Positions 1-9,891 of a stretch of 64,000 nt of DNA are shown here, one piece after another. Below the pieces are notes generated by a model. It searched no databases, was not told the DNA's origin, and saw nothing but the letters and a program-made list of their open reading frames with translations. The DNA comes from CAVVFX01 sp963777595. GTDB lineage: Bacteria > Acidobacteriota > Terriglobia > Bryobacterales > Bryobacteraceae. A program made the position numbers and the translations under genes. Position 1 is the stretch's first letter; each line of letters opens with the position of its first letter. The DNA lies in NCBI GenBank assembly GCA_963777595.1, contig CAVZRE010000073.1:1-64000 (forward strand), read 5' to 3'.

Positions 1-2673
1 AAGGCAGGGTAGATAGAATCGTGATCGGATGGATGTAGCTCTCATACAAAACGCCCAGCACGATATACACCGTGATCAGCGCGGCGAAAATCAGCGTGGT
101 CTCATTCGCTAGAGAATTCTCAAAGGCAGCCGCAGTTCCCTGGAACGCGATCTCCACGCTGGCGGGCATATTCAGGTCCTTGGCCACCTGTCGAATTTCC
201 TTTACCGCGGCTCCCAGGGATGCGCCCGGCGCCAGGTTGAAGGAAAGCGTGGTAGCGGGGAACTGCCCCTGATGGTCGATCGTGAGTGGCACGGTGATCT
301 GCTTCACTCGCGTGAACGAGTCGAGAGGCGCCTGCATGCCGTTGGCCGTCTTCACCCGGATATCATGTAGCGCGTCGCTGCTCAGCTGCCAGTTAGGACG
401 GCTCTCCAGCACCACGTGATATTGGTTCAACTGCGTAAAGATCGTCGAGACTTCACGCTGTCCAAAAGCGTCGTACAGCGTGTCGTCGATATTCTGCGGA
501 GTGATGCCGAAACGCGACGCGGTATCGCGGTCGATGTCGAGTTCCAGACCCAGGCCGCCCGTAAGCTGATCGCTCGCAACGTCCTGCAATAACGGGTATC
601 TGCTTCATCCGGTCGATCATTCTCGGCACCCAGGTATTGAGTTCTGCCTGAGTCGGCGCTTCCAGCGTGTATTGATACTGCGTCCGGCTGACGCGGTTCT
701 CCACCGAAAGATCCTGCACCGCCTGCATGTACAGGTCGATGCCGCCAACTTGCGCCAGTTTCGGTTGCAGACGGCGGATGATATCCGACGGCACTCGCGT
801 CGCGTTCTTCTAATGGTTTGAGCGTAATCTGGATGCGTCCGTTGTTAGGAGTGAGATTCACTCCGTCGACGCCGACGAAGGATGCGAGCGTCTGCACCGC
901 CGGATCCGTCAGAACCACCTGCGCCAGCTTTTGCTGCCGCTCGACGATCGCCGGAAACGAAATGGACTGCGGGGCTTCCGAAATCCCCAGGATCGACCCG
1001 GTATCCTGCACCGGGAAAAAGCCCTTTGGAATGATGACAAACAGATATACCGTAGCGGCCAGCGTACCCGCCGCCACCAGCATGGTCAACGGCTGGTGCC
1101 GCAGCACCACCCTCAGCATGTCGCCGTATTTCTCGATGGTCTTGGTGAACACCATCTCCGACCAGTGATACATCCGCCCCTGCTCGCTCTCCGGCTTGTG
1201 TTTCAGAATGCGCGCAGCCATCATCGGCGTGAGCGTAAGAGAAACGAAGGCTGACATGATGATCGTTACCGCCAGCGTGACTGCGAACTCCCGGAACAGA
1301 CGGCCCACGATGTCCGCCATGAACAGCAGAGGGATTAACACCGCGATGAGCGAGACCGTCAGCGAAACGATGGTGAACCCGATCTCGGAAGCGCCTTTGA
1401 GCGCCGCCTCCATGGGACGCTCACCCATCTCGATATAGCGCTGGATGTTCTCGATCATGACGATGGCGTCATCCACGACGAAACCGGTCGAAATCGTCAG
1501 CGCCATCAGCGAAAGGTTGTCGAGACTGTAGCCCAGCAGGTACATCACGGCGAAAGTTCCGATCAACGAAAGCGGTACCGCGATACTGGGAATCACGGTC
1601 GCCGAGACGCTGCGCAAGAAGACGAAAATCACCAGCACGACCAGGACGACGGTCAAGATCAATTCGAACTCGACATCGTGAACGGACGCGCGGATGGTAA
1701 TGGTCCGGTCGGCAACCTCCACGACCTTCACCCCCGAGGGAATCGAAGCTTCCAGCTGCGGAAGGATGCGGTGGATGCTGTCCACCACGCCGATGATATT
1801 GGTGCCCGGCTGGCGCTGAATGTTCAGCAGCACGGCCGGCGTTGTGTCCACCCACGCAGCCTGCTTTACGTTCTCCGCGCTATCGATTACCGTCGCCACG
1901 TCCGACAGCCGCACCGGTGCGCCGTTGCGGTAGGCGATCACAATCGGCCGGTACTCTTCGGCGCTGAGCAGCTGATCGTTGGATTGGATGGTCCATGCTT
2001 GGGACGGTCCGTCGAAGTTCCCTTTGGCCTCGTTTACATTGGCCGTGCTCAACGCCGTCCGCAGATCTTCCAGGCTGAGGCCGTAGGACGCGAGCGCCAT
2101 CGGATTCGCCTGAACCCGCACGCCCGGCCGCTGTCCGCCGCTGATGTTGACGAGACCCACGCCGGGAAGCTGCGAAATCTTTTGCGCCAGGCGCGTTTCC
2201 GCCATCTCCTGAACCTTGGGCAGCGGTTCGGTTTCCGACGTCAGGGCGAGAGTCAGAATTGGAGTGTCGGCCGGATTGGTCTTGCTATAAATCGGAGGGG
2301 CGGGCAGGTTCGGCGGAAGATAGGTTCCCGCGGCATTGATGGCCGCTTGCACTTCCTGCTCCGCAATATCGATGCTCAGCGAAAGGCTGAACTGCAGCGT
2401 GACCAGCGAACTGCCGAATGAGCTGACCGAGGTCATCTGCGTCAGCCCGGGTACCTGTCCGAACTGTTTTTCGAGAGGCGCCGTGACGGAGGTCGCCATG
2501 ACCTGCGGACTGGCCCCGGGATAGAACGTCTGAATCTGGATGGTGGGATAATCCACCTGCGGCAAAGCGGATACCGGCAGTTGGTAGAAAGCCACCATGC
2601 CCACCAGCACTACAGCCAGCATCATCAGCGACGTTGCAACTGGCCGCAGAATGAAGATGCGGGACGGATTCAT
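1..2673 (-). CDS. RND efflux pump inner-membrane transporter (MdtB/AcrB type), 3' end outside window
   Basis: Proton-driven inner-membrane subunit of a tripartite RND drug or solute exporter. The N-terminus (MNPSRIFILRPVATSLMM) is the usual RND start with TM1 at residues 10-30. A long periplasmic loop follows, then TM segments around residues 335-475. TM4 carries the proton-relay pair D401-D402 (GFVVDDAIVMIENI), as in MdtB/MdtC-type pumps. The start overlaps the stop of the upstream fusion-protein gene by 4 bases, so the two are co-translated. The frame breaks twice. Near 796-812 the protein continues with DIIRRLQPKLAQVGG. At the GGG of 594-596 it continues with PLLQDVASDQLTGG. Both are repaired by dropping one base, and the family sequence then runs to the window edge. 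I read these as sequence errors. Family call is secure; substrate unknown. Confidence 0.93.
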
Positions 2674-4028
2674 TGCGGCTCGTTCCCTTTTCCCTTGTGT
2701 TGGCCTTTGGCGCCGGGCGCAGCCTGATCCGTCGGCGCTTCCGGCGTCGCCGTCTGAGCCGGCTTCTTACTCTTCGCGCCGCGCTTTCCCGGTGCCGACT
2801 TTGCTGCTCCGCCAATCTGCCGGATCCTTACCTTGCTTCCGTTTTGCAGCTTGTCGGTGCCGTCGGTCACAACGGTGTCGCCATCGGTGATTCCGCTGAG
2901 GATCTGGGTGATAGGACCCTCCGTTATGCCTACCTTGACCGGCTGCACCTTGACCTTGGCATCATCCCCGACCAGATAGACGAACTGACCCTGCGATCCC
3001 TGCATCACGGCTTCTTCCGGGATGATCACCTGATTGCCTAGCGTTTCCACCAGCAGGCGAATGTTCACAAATTGATTGGGAAATAAAGTGTTGTTGGCGT
3101 TCTGGAAAATGGCCTTCAACTTCGACGTTCCCGTCGTGGGATCGATGGTATTGTCGATCGTCGCGAGTTTGCCCGTGTCCAACTTCTCCGTCTTGTCGCG
3201 ATTGTAAGCCTCCACCTGCAGGCTCACCCCAGCCCTGAGCTTCTTCAACACCTGAGGCAGACTATCTTCCGGGATCGTAAACAGCGCCGCAATTGGCTGC
3301 AGTTGCGTAATGAGCAGCAGCCCGGTCGTGTCCGAGGCATGCACGATGTTACCCGGATCGACGATGCGCAACCCGATCCGCCCCGTAATCGGCGCCGTAA
3401 TGTGCGCATAAACAATCTGCAGCTTGGCATTATCGATGGCCGCCTGGTCCGTCTTGATGTTGCCCGTATACTGGGCGACCAGCGCCACTTGAGTGTCGAG
3501 TTGCTGCTTGGGGATTGAATCCGTCGCCAGCAGCGTCTTGTAACGGTCCAGATCCACCTTGGCGTTCGCCAGCAGCGCCTGGTCCCTCGCCATATTGCCT
3601 TCCGCCTGCTCCAGCATCACCTGGTAGGGCCGCGGATCGATCTCCGCGATCACCTGGCCCTCTTTGACCAGGTCGCCTTCATTCACCGGCACGCTCATCA
3701 GTTGCCCGTCCACCCGGCTCCGCACCAGCACCGTATAGAATGCCGCCACCGACCCTAAGCCATCGAGGTAGATCGGCACGCTTCCACGATGCGCCTTGGC
3801 CACCGCCACCGGCACGTCCCCGCCTCCTCCCTTCCCGCCCTTGCCGCCTTTCTTCCCCGAGTTCGTACCCGGGGCCGGCGCACTGATATACATGTAGTAG
3901 GCTAAGGCCCCAAGGGCCAAAGCCACCACCAGCCAGACCCAGCCAGTGTGTTTTTTCTTGTGGGGCGGCAGGCCGGCAGGTAAGCTCGGCTTGCTCGTCG
4001 TTAATGGTGGATGTGTTGAGGCACTCAT
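2670..4028 (-). CDS. RND efflux membrane fusion protein (HlyD/MdtA type)
   Basis: Periplasmic adaptor linking the RND pump to an outer-membrane channel. It has 452 aa, with a cytosolic N-terminus, one TM anchor at about 28-48 and a Gly/Lys-rich linker at about 56-70. A lipoyl/barrel-sandwich half-motif (VRSRVDGQLMSVPVNEGDLVKEGQ) precedes an alpha-hairpin at about 135-205. The second lipoyl half (ITAPITGRIGLR), beta-barrel and membrane-proximal domains follow. The C-terminal 50 residues are a Lys/Pro/Ala tail not typical of the family. It is the first gene of the operon; its TGA overlaps the pump ATG. A TTGACA lies 9 bases before the ATG, but no matching -10 can be placed before the gene, so the promoter is unresolved. 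Confidence 0.95.
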   Translation of the reverse strand: MSASTHPPLTTSKPSLPAGLPPHKKKHTGWVWLVVALALGALAYYMYISAPAPGTNSGKKGGKGGKGGGGDVPVAVAKAHRGSVPIYLDGLGSVAAFYTVLVRSRVDGQLMSVPVNEGDLVKEGQVIAEIDPRPYQVMLEQAEGNMARDQALLANAKVDLDRYKTLLATDSIPKQQLDTQVALVAQYTGNIKTDQAAIDNAKLQIVYAHITAPITGRIGLRIVDPGNIVHASDTTGLLLITQLQPIAALFTIPEDSLPQVLKKLRAGVSLQVEAYNRDKTEKLDTGKLATIDNTIDPTTGTSKLKAIFQNANNTLFPNQFVNIRLLVETLGNQVIIPEEAVMQGSQGQFVYLVGDDAKVKVQPVKVGITEGPITQILSGITDGDTVVTDGTDKLQNGSKVRIRQIGGAAKSAPGKRGAKSKKPAQTATPEAPTDQAAPGAKGQHKGKGNEPQ

Positions 4029-4340
4029 TATCTATCTGTCAAGATTCTATAAGGTTGCGCGACAAAGCGGAAGCCAAACTCTGGGGTCCATAGGGACGAA
4101 GAAAATCCTTTTCCGCGGTTTCGGGCCCGGCGGTGGCATGTAATGAGTTGTTAAGAACCCACGAAAGAGAAACGACCAAAATAGCAAAAAGGTTTCTCCA
4201 CTGCTTGTAATATCTCATTTTACTCAGGAATCGGGTAGGGGTGTTGATGGGTTCACCTTCCCCACGCTGACCATCGTTCCGTCCCCCTTTTACCGGTCTG
4301 GCTGCGCGTCCCCGTCCTCAGCGTTGCAACAAGATCAGCT
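4029..4340. other. Intergenic region upstream of the efflux operon
   Basis: About 310 bases between the efflux operon and the next minus-strand gene. It is locally AT-rich around 4150-4225. I see no plausible gene, tRNA or strong terminator. It must hold the efflux promoter, but no convincing operator is visible. Confidence 0.5.
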
Positions 4341-5489
4341 CTACAGCGGGCTTCCCATCGTCAGTCGAAGCGTCTTACCGGCGCCGTGATCTTCTATGAT
4401 CAACACCCCGTTTTCCCACCTCACATCATCCACCCGCGTCATTCCAGCAGGCGAATGGGCAAAGAACAGCGCAAACCGGCTGCTGATCTTCGACTTCGCG
4501 GGCAGCCACCGGTAAAGTAGCGTACCCCATAAGTTATTCTGATCGATCACGGTCCTGCGGGGCAAATCGAACGGCTGCGTGGATAACTCCAGCCCGCGCG
4601 CCAGTTTCCCTGACGGCGGATAGTTCTCCCAATTCTGCAGCCACGGGTACTCCTGGGGCTTGAAAATCCAGCCCACAATCAGCTGGTCCTTTGGATTGAT
4701 CGCGGTTGCATAAGCCAGCTTACGTTTCGGATCGATCAGGGACGCCGTATGATCTCCGGAATCCGGAGGGTCCGGCGCCGCCCGCAGATCCGCCGTCTTT
4801 CCGTTGGCCAGCGGAGCATTAGGCCACGTGAACTCCACGTCCGATGGCAGCCGGAACGGCAGTCCCCCCGCGCCTTCGTGCGGCCGGGTCTTGGACCGGA
4901 CGGCCGGAAAATCGACCACCGTCACTCCAGGCGCGAGAAACGGAGAGCCGATCGTGCAATGTTCCGCCCAACAGACAGGACGGTCGAACCCGAGCTGGCT
5001 TTCTAACGTGGTCTCGTAAATGACAATGTTCTCGCCGGGCGCCAGCGTCATGGTGCGCGTAATTCCTTCCTGCGTGTGCGCAAGCTGCGCGGTCATCACC
5101 AGCGTTCCATTCTGCTGCCGGCTTTCCCACTCCGCCAGATGCGCTTCGCCGTGACCCGGCAGCCCGGCGGCCTTCTCTTCCGGCGAGACCCCGCCGAATC
5201 CATCCACGCAGAGAAACTGTCCTGTGCCAGGATCAAACCTGCTCCGTAAGCCCGCTTCACGAGCCAGCCTCGACCGGTCCCATAAAGGGTTCAGCTTCGC
5301 CGGATCGTCCCGCAGAACCACGCTGACAACCGATGCGCCCTGTTTCAGCACCACGAGTTCCAGCTTATCGTTGCTCAACGCGATCGCCGGGTGTCCCTCG
5401 AACGTCGCATTCTGTGCCGACGCCGGAGTTGCCGATAACAGAAATAGAACCGCCATCGGAAGTCGCACGTCGAAAGTGTGTTGCCGCAT
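4341..5489 (-). CDS. Exported aldose-1-epimerase/mutarotase-like protein, function unknown
   Basis: 382 aa from the ATG at 5489 (MRQHTFDV), which starts a good signal peptide cleaved after ATPASAQ. Longer in-frame starts would run into the divergent ABC gene and are rejected. The body looks like the beta-sandwich of galactose-mutarotase-like proteins: NDKLELVVLKQGASVVSVVLRD near the N-terminus, a central CWAEHCTIGSPFL segment and a late FALFFAHSPAGM segment. I cannot point to a complete catalytic His/Glu set. It is probably periplasmic. It is divergent from the ABC ATPase gene with only 22 bases between the starts, so the promoters must overlap the coding ends. Confidence 0.7.
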   Translation of the reverse strand: MRQHTFDVRLPMAVLFLLSATPASAQNATFEGHPAIALSNDKLELVVLKQGASVVSVVLRDDPAKLNPLWDRSRLAREAGLRSRFDPGTGQFLCVDGFGGVSPEEKAAGLPGHGEAHLAEWESRQQNGTLVMTAQLAHTQEGITRTMTLAPGENIVIYETTLESQLGFDRPVCWAEHCTIGSPFLAPGVTVVDFPAVRSKTRPHEGAGGLPFRLPSDVEFTWPNAPLANGKTADLRAAPDPPDSGDHTASLIDPKRKLAYATAINPKDQLIVGWIFKPQEYPWLQNWENYPPSGKLARGLELSTQPFDLPRRTVIDQNNLWGTLLYRWLPAKSKISSRFALFFAHSPAGMTRVDDVRWENGVLIIEDHGAGKTLRLTMGSPL

Positions 5490-5511
5490 TCCGTTTATCA
5501 TAAGGGTTCCC

Positions 5512-6310
5512 ATGGATGAAAGGTTATCGGCAAATCTCGATGCGGCTTCGATCGCCGCGCCGGGCCCCGCAATCGCTGTTACCGATTTGCGGAAAGTGTA
5601 TGATGGCAAGCCGGCCGTCGATGGCCTGACACTCACGGTTCCGCGTGGGTGCTTCTTCGGCTTCCTCGGACCCAATGGAGCCGGTAAATCGACTACCATC
5701 CGCATGCTGATCGGCCTCGCCGCTCCCACCTCCGGCAGCATCGAACTTCTCGGGCTGCGTATGCCCGGAGCAGGAACTTGAAATCAAGAAGCGCATCGGC
5801 TTGGTCCCCGACGAAAACCTCCTCTTCGATCGCCTGACCGGCCGCGAGTTCCTGGAATTCGTGGGGCGCATGTACGGCCTGGAGCGGCGTCTCGCCCTGC
5901 AGCGCGCCGACGAGTTGCTCGACCTGTTCGAACTTTCGGCCGAACGCCGAAAGCTGATCGCCGAGTATTCCAAAGGCATGCGCAAACGCATGGCCATGGC
6001 CGCCTCGCTCATCCATCGACCTGAGTTGTTTCTCATGGACGAACCCTTCGAAGGCGTCGATGCCGTCGGCGCGCGCCTCATGAAGGACATTCTCCTCGAT
6101 CAGGTCCGGCACGGCGCCACCATCTTTCTGACCTCGCACGTGCTCGAAGTCGTCGAACGTCTCTGCGACCGCGTGGCCATCATCAACCAGGGACGCATCG
6201 TCGTCGAAGGAGTGACGCGCGATCTGCGTCAGGGCGCCGAGTCGCTCGAAGACGTGTTCGTCCGCGTCGTGGGCGTGGAACGGGAGTTCGAAAAACTGGA
6301 ATGGCTATAG
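5512..6310 (+). CDS. ABC-2 type transporter ATP-binding protein (one frameshift)
   Basis: Nucleotide-binding subunit of an ABC exporter. The ATG at 5512 has an AAGGG Shine-Dalgarno 8 bases upstream. It carries Walker A GPNGAGKST, signature YSKGMRKRM in place of LSGGQ, Walker B LFLMDEPFEG and switch His in TSHVLE. The frame breaks at 5773: removing one G turns MPGAGT-stop into MPGAELEIKKRIGLVPDE, the family Q-loop region. It overlaps the next gene by 10 bases (GAATGGCTATAG). The likely membrane partner is the permease at 8273, two genes on. About 265 aa once repaired. Confidence 0.92.
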
Positions 6311-8169
6311 GAAAAATAATCCTTTCGATTTCGCTCTGCGCCCCGCTGCTTGCTCAAATCACCTCGCCGCCGACCAGAATTTCAGTCGACGCCACCGGTG
6401 CCAGCAAACGTCTCTACCACGTGAAAATGACCATGCCCGTGAAACCGGGCCCGCTGACCCTCCTCTATCCCGAATGGATTCCCGGCGATCACGGCCCCAC
6501 CGGTCCCATCACGGATCTCGTCAATCTCCGGATTTCCGCGAACGGTAACCCTATCCCATGGCGGCGTGACCTCGCCGATATGTATACCTTCCACCTCACC
6601 ATCCCGGACGGCGTCACCTCCCTTGACATTGGCCTCGACTACATCGCGGCTCCTGATAGCGCCGGCTCCTCTCCCGGCGGATCGACTACTGATAAACTCG
6701 CGGTCCTGAACTGGAATCAGATGGTGTTGTACCCTCAGGGCGTCCCGTCCGATCAGCTCAACTACCAGGCCGACCTCAAAGTCCCTGCCGGATGGCGCTA
6801 CGGTACGGCGCTGCCGATTGAGTCCGAAGCGGCCCGGAATATTCAGTTCAAGCCGAGCTCACTGACCACGCTGATTGATTCCCCGGTCTTGATGGGCGCG
6901 TATTTCAAAACCATCGACCTCAGCCCGGGCGCCAATCCGCCGCACTATCTGCATATCGCCGCCGACAGCGAACACGCGACCGAAGCCTCACAGGAGGAGA
7001 TTACCCATTATCAGAACCTGGTGAAAGAGACCGGAGCCCTGTTCGGAGCCCGCCATTACCGCGACTATCATTTCCTGCTCACGCTCAGCGACCACGTGGC
7101 CCATTTCGGCCTGGAACATCACGAGTCGAGCGATGACCGCACCCAGGAACGTACTTTGCTCGACGACAGCCTCCGCCGCGCCGATGCCGATTTGTTGACC
7201 CACGAGATGACCCACTCCTGGAACGGCAAGTACCGCCGGCCCGCGGGCCTCGCTACACCCGACTATTCCGAGCCGATGAAAGGGAATCTGCTGTGGGTCT
7301 ACGAAGGGCTCACCCAATACTACGGCGAAGTTCTCACCCCACGCAGCGGCCTGCTTACCGCCGATGAATTTCGTCAGGAACTGGCCCGCGAAGCGGCGAT
7401 GCTGGATACCCGGTCCGGCCGCGAATGGCGCCCGCTGCAAGATACCGCCGATGCCGCGCAACTGCTCTACGAAGCCAGGAAAGATTATGCCGATCTCCGC
7501 CGCGGCACCGATTATTATGAGGAGGGAACGATGATCTGGCTCGAAGCCGATGTCACCATCCGTCAATTAAGTAAGGGCGCCAGGTCGTTGGACGATTTCG
7601 TCAAGGCCTTTGAGGGACCGCCCTCCACGGGGCCGGTCGTGAAGCCGTACACCTTCGAAGATGTGGTTCAGGCCCTGAATTCCGTGCAGCCCTACGACTG
7701 GGCCGCCTTCTTCCGCGAGCGTCTCGAATCCACCCAACCGCGCGCCCCGCTCGGTGGCATCCTGAAGAGCGGTTGGAAGCTCGAATATACCGATCAGCCA
7801 TCGGAAATTTGGCGCGATCACGAATTCTACGAACGCGTCACCGACCTCAGCTATTCGATCGGCGTCTCCGTCAAGGATGACGGTGAGATAGATGATGTGA
7901 AGATGAATTCCCCCGCGCAGAAGGCCGGCATCGCGCCGGCCACCCGAATCATCGCGGTCAACGGACGCCGGTTCAATCCGCAACTCCTGAAAGACGCTAT
8001 TGACAGCGCCGTCAAGTCTCCCGAACCCCTCCAGATCATGGTGGAAGATGGCGAATTTTTCAACACGTTCCGCGTCGACTACCACGGCGGAGAAAAATAT
8101 CCCAACCTGGTGCGCGATGAATCCGTCCCCGACCTCCTGAGCGCCATCGCCGCGCCCCACGCGCCATGA
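6301..8169 (+). CDS. M61 glycyl-aminopeptidase-family metallopeptidase with PDZ domain, exported
   Basis: 622 aa. A short signal peptide ends near LLAQ (residue 19). Residues about 25-190 form the M61 N-terminal beta domain (LTLLYPEWIPGDHGPTGP is a family hallmark). The zinc site is HEMTH at residues 301-305, with the third ligand Glu in the LLWVYEGLTQYYGE helix. A PDZ domain lies at about 515-600 (SIGVSVKDDGEIDDV...AGIAPATRIIAVNGRRF). It is predicted to cleave small N-terminal residues from peptides in the periplasm. It sits between an ABC ATPase gene, which it overlaps, and an ABC-like permease gene. A role in processing the exported substrate is possible but is inference only. Confidence 0.92.
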   Translation: MAIGKIILSISLCAPLLAQITSPPTRISVDATGASKRLYHVKMTMPVKPGPLTLLYPEWIPGDHGPTGPITDLVNLRISANGNPIPWRRDLADMYTFHLTIPDGVTSLDIGLDYIAAPDSAGSSPGGSTTDKLAVLNWNQMVLYPQGVPSDQLNYQADLKVPAGWRYGTALPIESEAARNIQFKPSSLTTLIDSPVLMGAYFKTIDLSPGANPPHYLHIAADSEHATEASQEEITHYQNLVKETGALFGARHYRDYHFLLTLSDHVAHFGLEHHESSDDRTQERTLLDDSLRRADADLLTHEMTHSWNGKYRRPAGLATPDYSEPMKGNLLWVYEGLTQYYGEVLTPRSGLLTADEFRQELAREAAMLDTRSGREWRPLQDTADAAQLLYEARKDYADLRRGTDYYEEGTMIWLEADVTIRQLSKGARSLDDFVKAFEGPPSTGPVVKPYTFEDVVQALNSVQPYDWAAFFRERLESTQPRAPLGGILKSGWKLEYTDQPSEIWRDHEFYERVTDLSYSIGVSVKDDGEIDDVKMNSPAQKAGIAPATRIIAVNGRRFNPQLLKDAIDSAVKSPEPLQIMVEDGEFFNTFRVDYHGGEKYPNLVRDESVPDLLSAIAAPHAP

Positions 8170-8190
8170 CGCCCGCCCCTCCCACAAACC

Positions 8191-8213
8191 GTAGAGTAGG
8201 CCTTTGGCCTGCG
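8191..8213. repeat. REP-like palindrome, copy 1
   Basis: GTAGAGTAGGCC-TTT-GGCCTGCG. It matches the pattern GTAGAGcAGGC-N-GCCTGC found again at 42864, 50328 and 54436. All are intergenic and next to gene ends. Confidence 0.55.
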
Positions 8214-8265
8214 AACGTTAGGCCCGCGAACGTTGGGCCCGTGAACGTTAGGCCCGTGAAGCGAG
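8206..8265. repeat. Four tandem copies of a 15-bp unit
   Basis: Units at 8206, 8221, 8236 and 8251 follow the pattern GGCCYGYGAACGTTR. The last copy ends in AGCGAG. The array fills the gap between the peptidase stop and the permease start and ends 7 bases before that ATG, so it covers the permease leader. Copies differ at only 1-4 positions. Confidence 0.9.
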
Positions 8266-8272
8266 CCATCTC

Positions 8273-9889
8273 ATGATCCGAGCCATTCTCCGCGCCCAAT
8301 GGCTCAGCATGCGAACTCTGCGCGTGGGAACCCGGATCCGAAGCGCGCTTTTCTCCGCAATCACCGGCGTGCTGTTCTACGGCTTCTGGGCAGTCCTCGC
8401 CTTCATTGCCGACGCGTTCTTCGCCAATCGCGATAACTTCGATTTGTTCCAGCTCGCCGTTCCCATGTCGCTCCTGGTCGTTATGTTGTACTGGCAAATC
8501 GCGCCCGTGGTATCCGCCAGCCTCGGCGCTTCGCTCGACCTGAAGAAGTTGATCGTCTATCCCATCCCGCGCGAGCGCCTTTTTGCCGTGGAGATTCTGT
8601 TGCGAGTCACCACCTGCGCGGAGATGATGCTCGTCATGGCCGGCATCCTCTCGGGGTTGCTGCGTAATCCGGTGACAGGCGGTTGGCCCGCGGCGCCGCG
8701 CCTGGTCGCCGCCGCCTTGGGATTTATCGCGCTCAATTTGCTGCTCTCCGCGGGGATGCGCAATTTGCTCGAGAGACTGCTGTTACGCCGGCGCCTCCGC
8801 GAAGTGCTGATGCTGGTCGTCGTCTTTGTCGGCGTCACGCCTCAGCTTCTGATCGCCTTCCATGTCACCGGCCAGAATCTGACCAGCAGCCTGCCGGTCG
8901 CGATGTTTTGGCCCTGGGGCGCTGCCGGACATCTGTTGCTCCACCTCCGACTGTTGCCCTCCCTCGCCATTCTGCTCGGCTATGGCGCAGTCGCCTACGG
9001 CTTCAGCCGTTACCAATTCGAGAAGAGCATCCGGGCAGACGCGGGTCCGGGTGTGGCGGACCGCCCGGAAACCACGTCCTCGGGTTCGTCCTGGTCCGAT
9101 CAGTTGGTCCGGCTGCCCTCGCGCATTTTCAAGGATCCCCTCGGCGCCGCCATCGAGAAGGAGATGCGTACCTTGGTTCGTTCGCCTCGTTTCCGCCTCG
9201 TTTACATCATGGGATTCTCCTTCGGGCTCGCTGTCTGGCTTCCTATGGCGCTCCGCCATGTTTCGGGACATGAATCCATCACTCGCACTCACTTCCTGAC
9301 GTACGTCAGCGTCTATGCCCTCGTACTGCTGGGACAGGTTACCTTCTGGAACGCCTTCGGTTTCGACCGCACTGCCACGCAAGCCTGGTACGCCCTGCCC
9401 ATCCCGTTCGCGCGCGTGTTTCAGGCGAAAAATCTCACCGCCCTCATCATTGTGATGACGGAGTTGATCCTGGTGGTTGGAATTGCGTTAGCGTTGCCCG
9501 TCCCTCATCCCCCCGCACGCATCGCCGAAGCCCTGGCCGTCACCCTGATCTCCGCGGTCTACCTGATCGGTTTCGGAAACTTGATCTCCGTGCGCCTCCC
9601 GCGTGCAATGGATCCCGAGAAAGTGACACAGGGCGGTTCCGCGCGCAGCATGAACGCCCTCGCGTTTTTCCTCTTTCCGGTTGCCCTGACACCCATCGGC
9701 TTGGCGTACTGGGGCCGTTATGTCTTCTCTAGTGAGATCGTTTTCTTTGCTCTTTTGGGCCTCGCAGCGGCGGTGGGCGCAGTGTTCTACTGGGTGGCCC
9801 TGGATTCCGCCGTGAAGACCGCACTCGAACGCAAGGAATCCATTTTGGATGAACTGGGCCGCAGCGACGGCCCGCTATCTACCTCGTGA
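8273..9889 (+). CDS. Polytopic ABC-2-like permease, function unknown
   Basis: 538 aa integral membrane protein. Hydrophobic segments fall at about 25-45, 60-85, 105-130, 145-165, 180-205, 220-240 and in a second cluster at about 315-530. A polar cytosolic stretch separates the two halves near residues 250-300. This resembles the large acidobacterial permeases that pair with a single ABC ATPase, such as the one at 5512. No strong single-family motif is visible, so permease is an inference from topology and neighbourhood. It is co-directional with the ATPase and M61 genes, 103 bases after the peptidase. Confidence 0.72.
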   Translation: MIRAILRAQWLSMRTLRVGTRIRSALFSAITGVLFYGFWAVLAFIADAFFANRDNFDLFQLAVPMSLLVVMLYWQIAPVVSASLGASLDLKKLIVYPIPRERLFAVEILLRVTTCAEMMLVMAGILSGLLRNPVTGGWPAAPRLVAAALGFIALNLLLSAGMRNLLERLLLRRRLREVLMLVVVFVGVTPQLLIAFHVTGQNLTSSLPVAMFWPWGAAGHLLLHLRLLPSLAILLGYGAVAYGFSRYQFEKSIRADAGPGVADRPETTSSGSSWSDQLVRLPSRIFKDPLGAAIEKEMRTLVRSPRFRLVYIMGFSFGLAVWLPMALRHVSGHESITRTHFLTYVSVYALVLLGQVTFWNAFGFDRTATQAWYALPIPFARVFQAKNLTALIIVMTELILVVGIALALPVPHPPARIAEALAVTLISAVYLIGFGNLISVRLPRAMDPEKVTQGGSARSMNALAFFLFPVALTPIGLAYWGRYVFSSEIVFFALLGLAAAVGAVFYWVALDSAVKTALERKESILDELGRSDGPLSTS

Positions 9890-9891
9890 CG

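Noticed and set aside
1678..2421. Long open frame antisense to the RND pump
   Set aside because: Overlaps an unmistakable RND coding frame; long antisense frames are common at this GC content.
7567..8187. 206-aa frame antisense to the M61 peptidase
   Set aside because: Fully opposite a conserved metallopeptidase with intact motifs; no family resemblance of its own.
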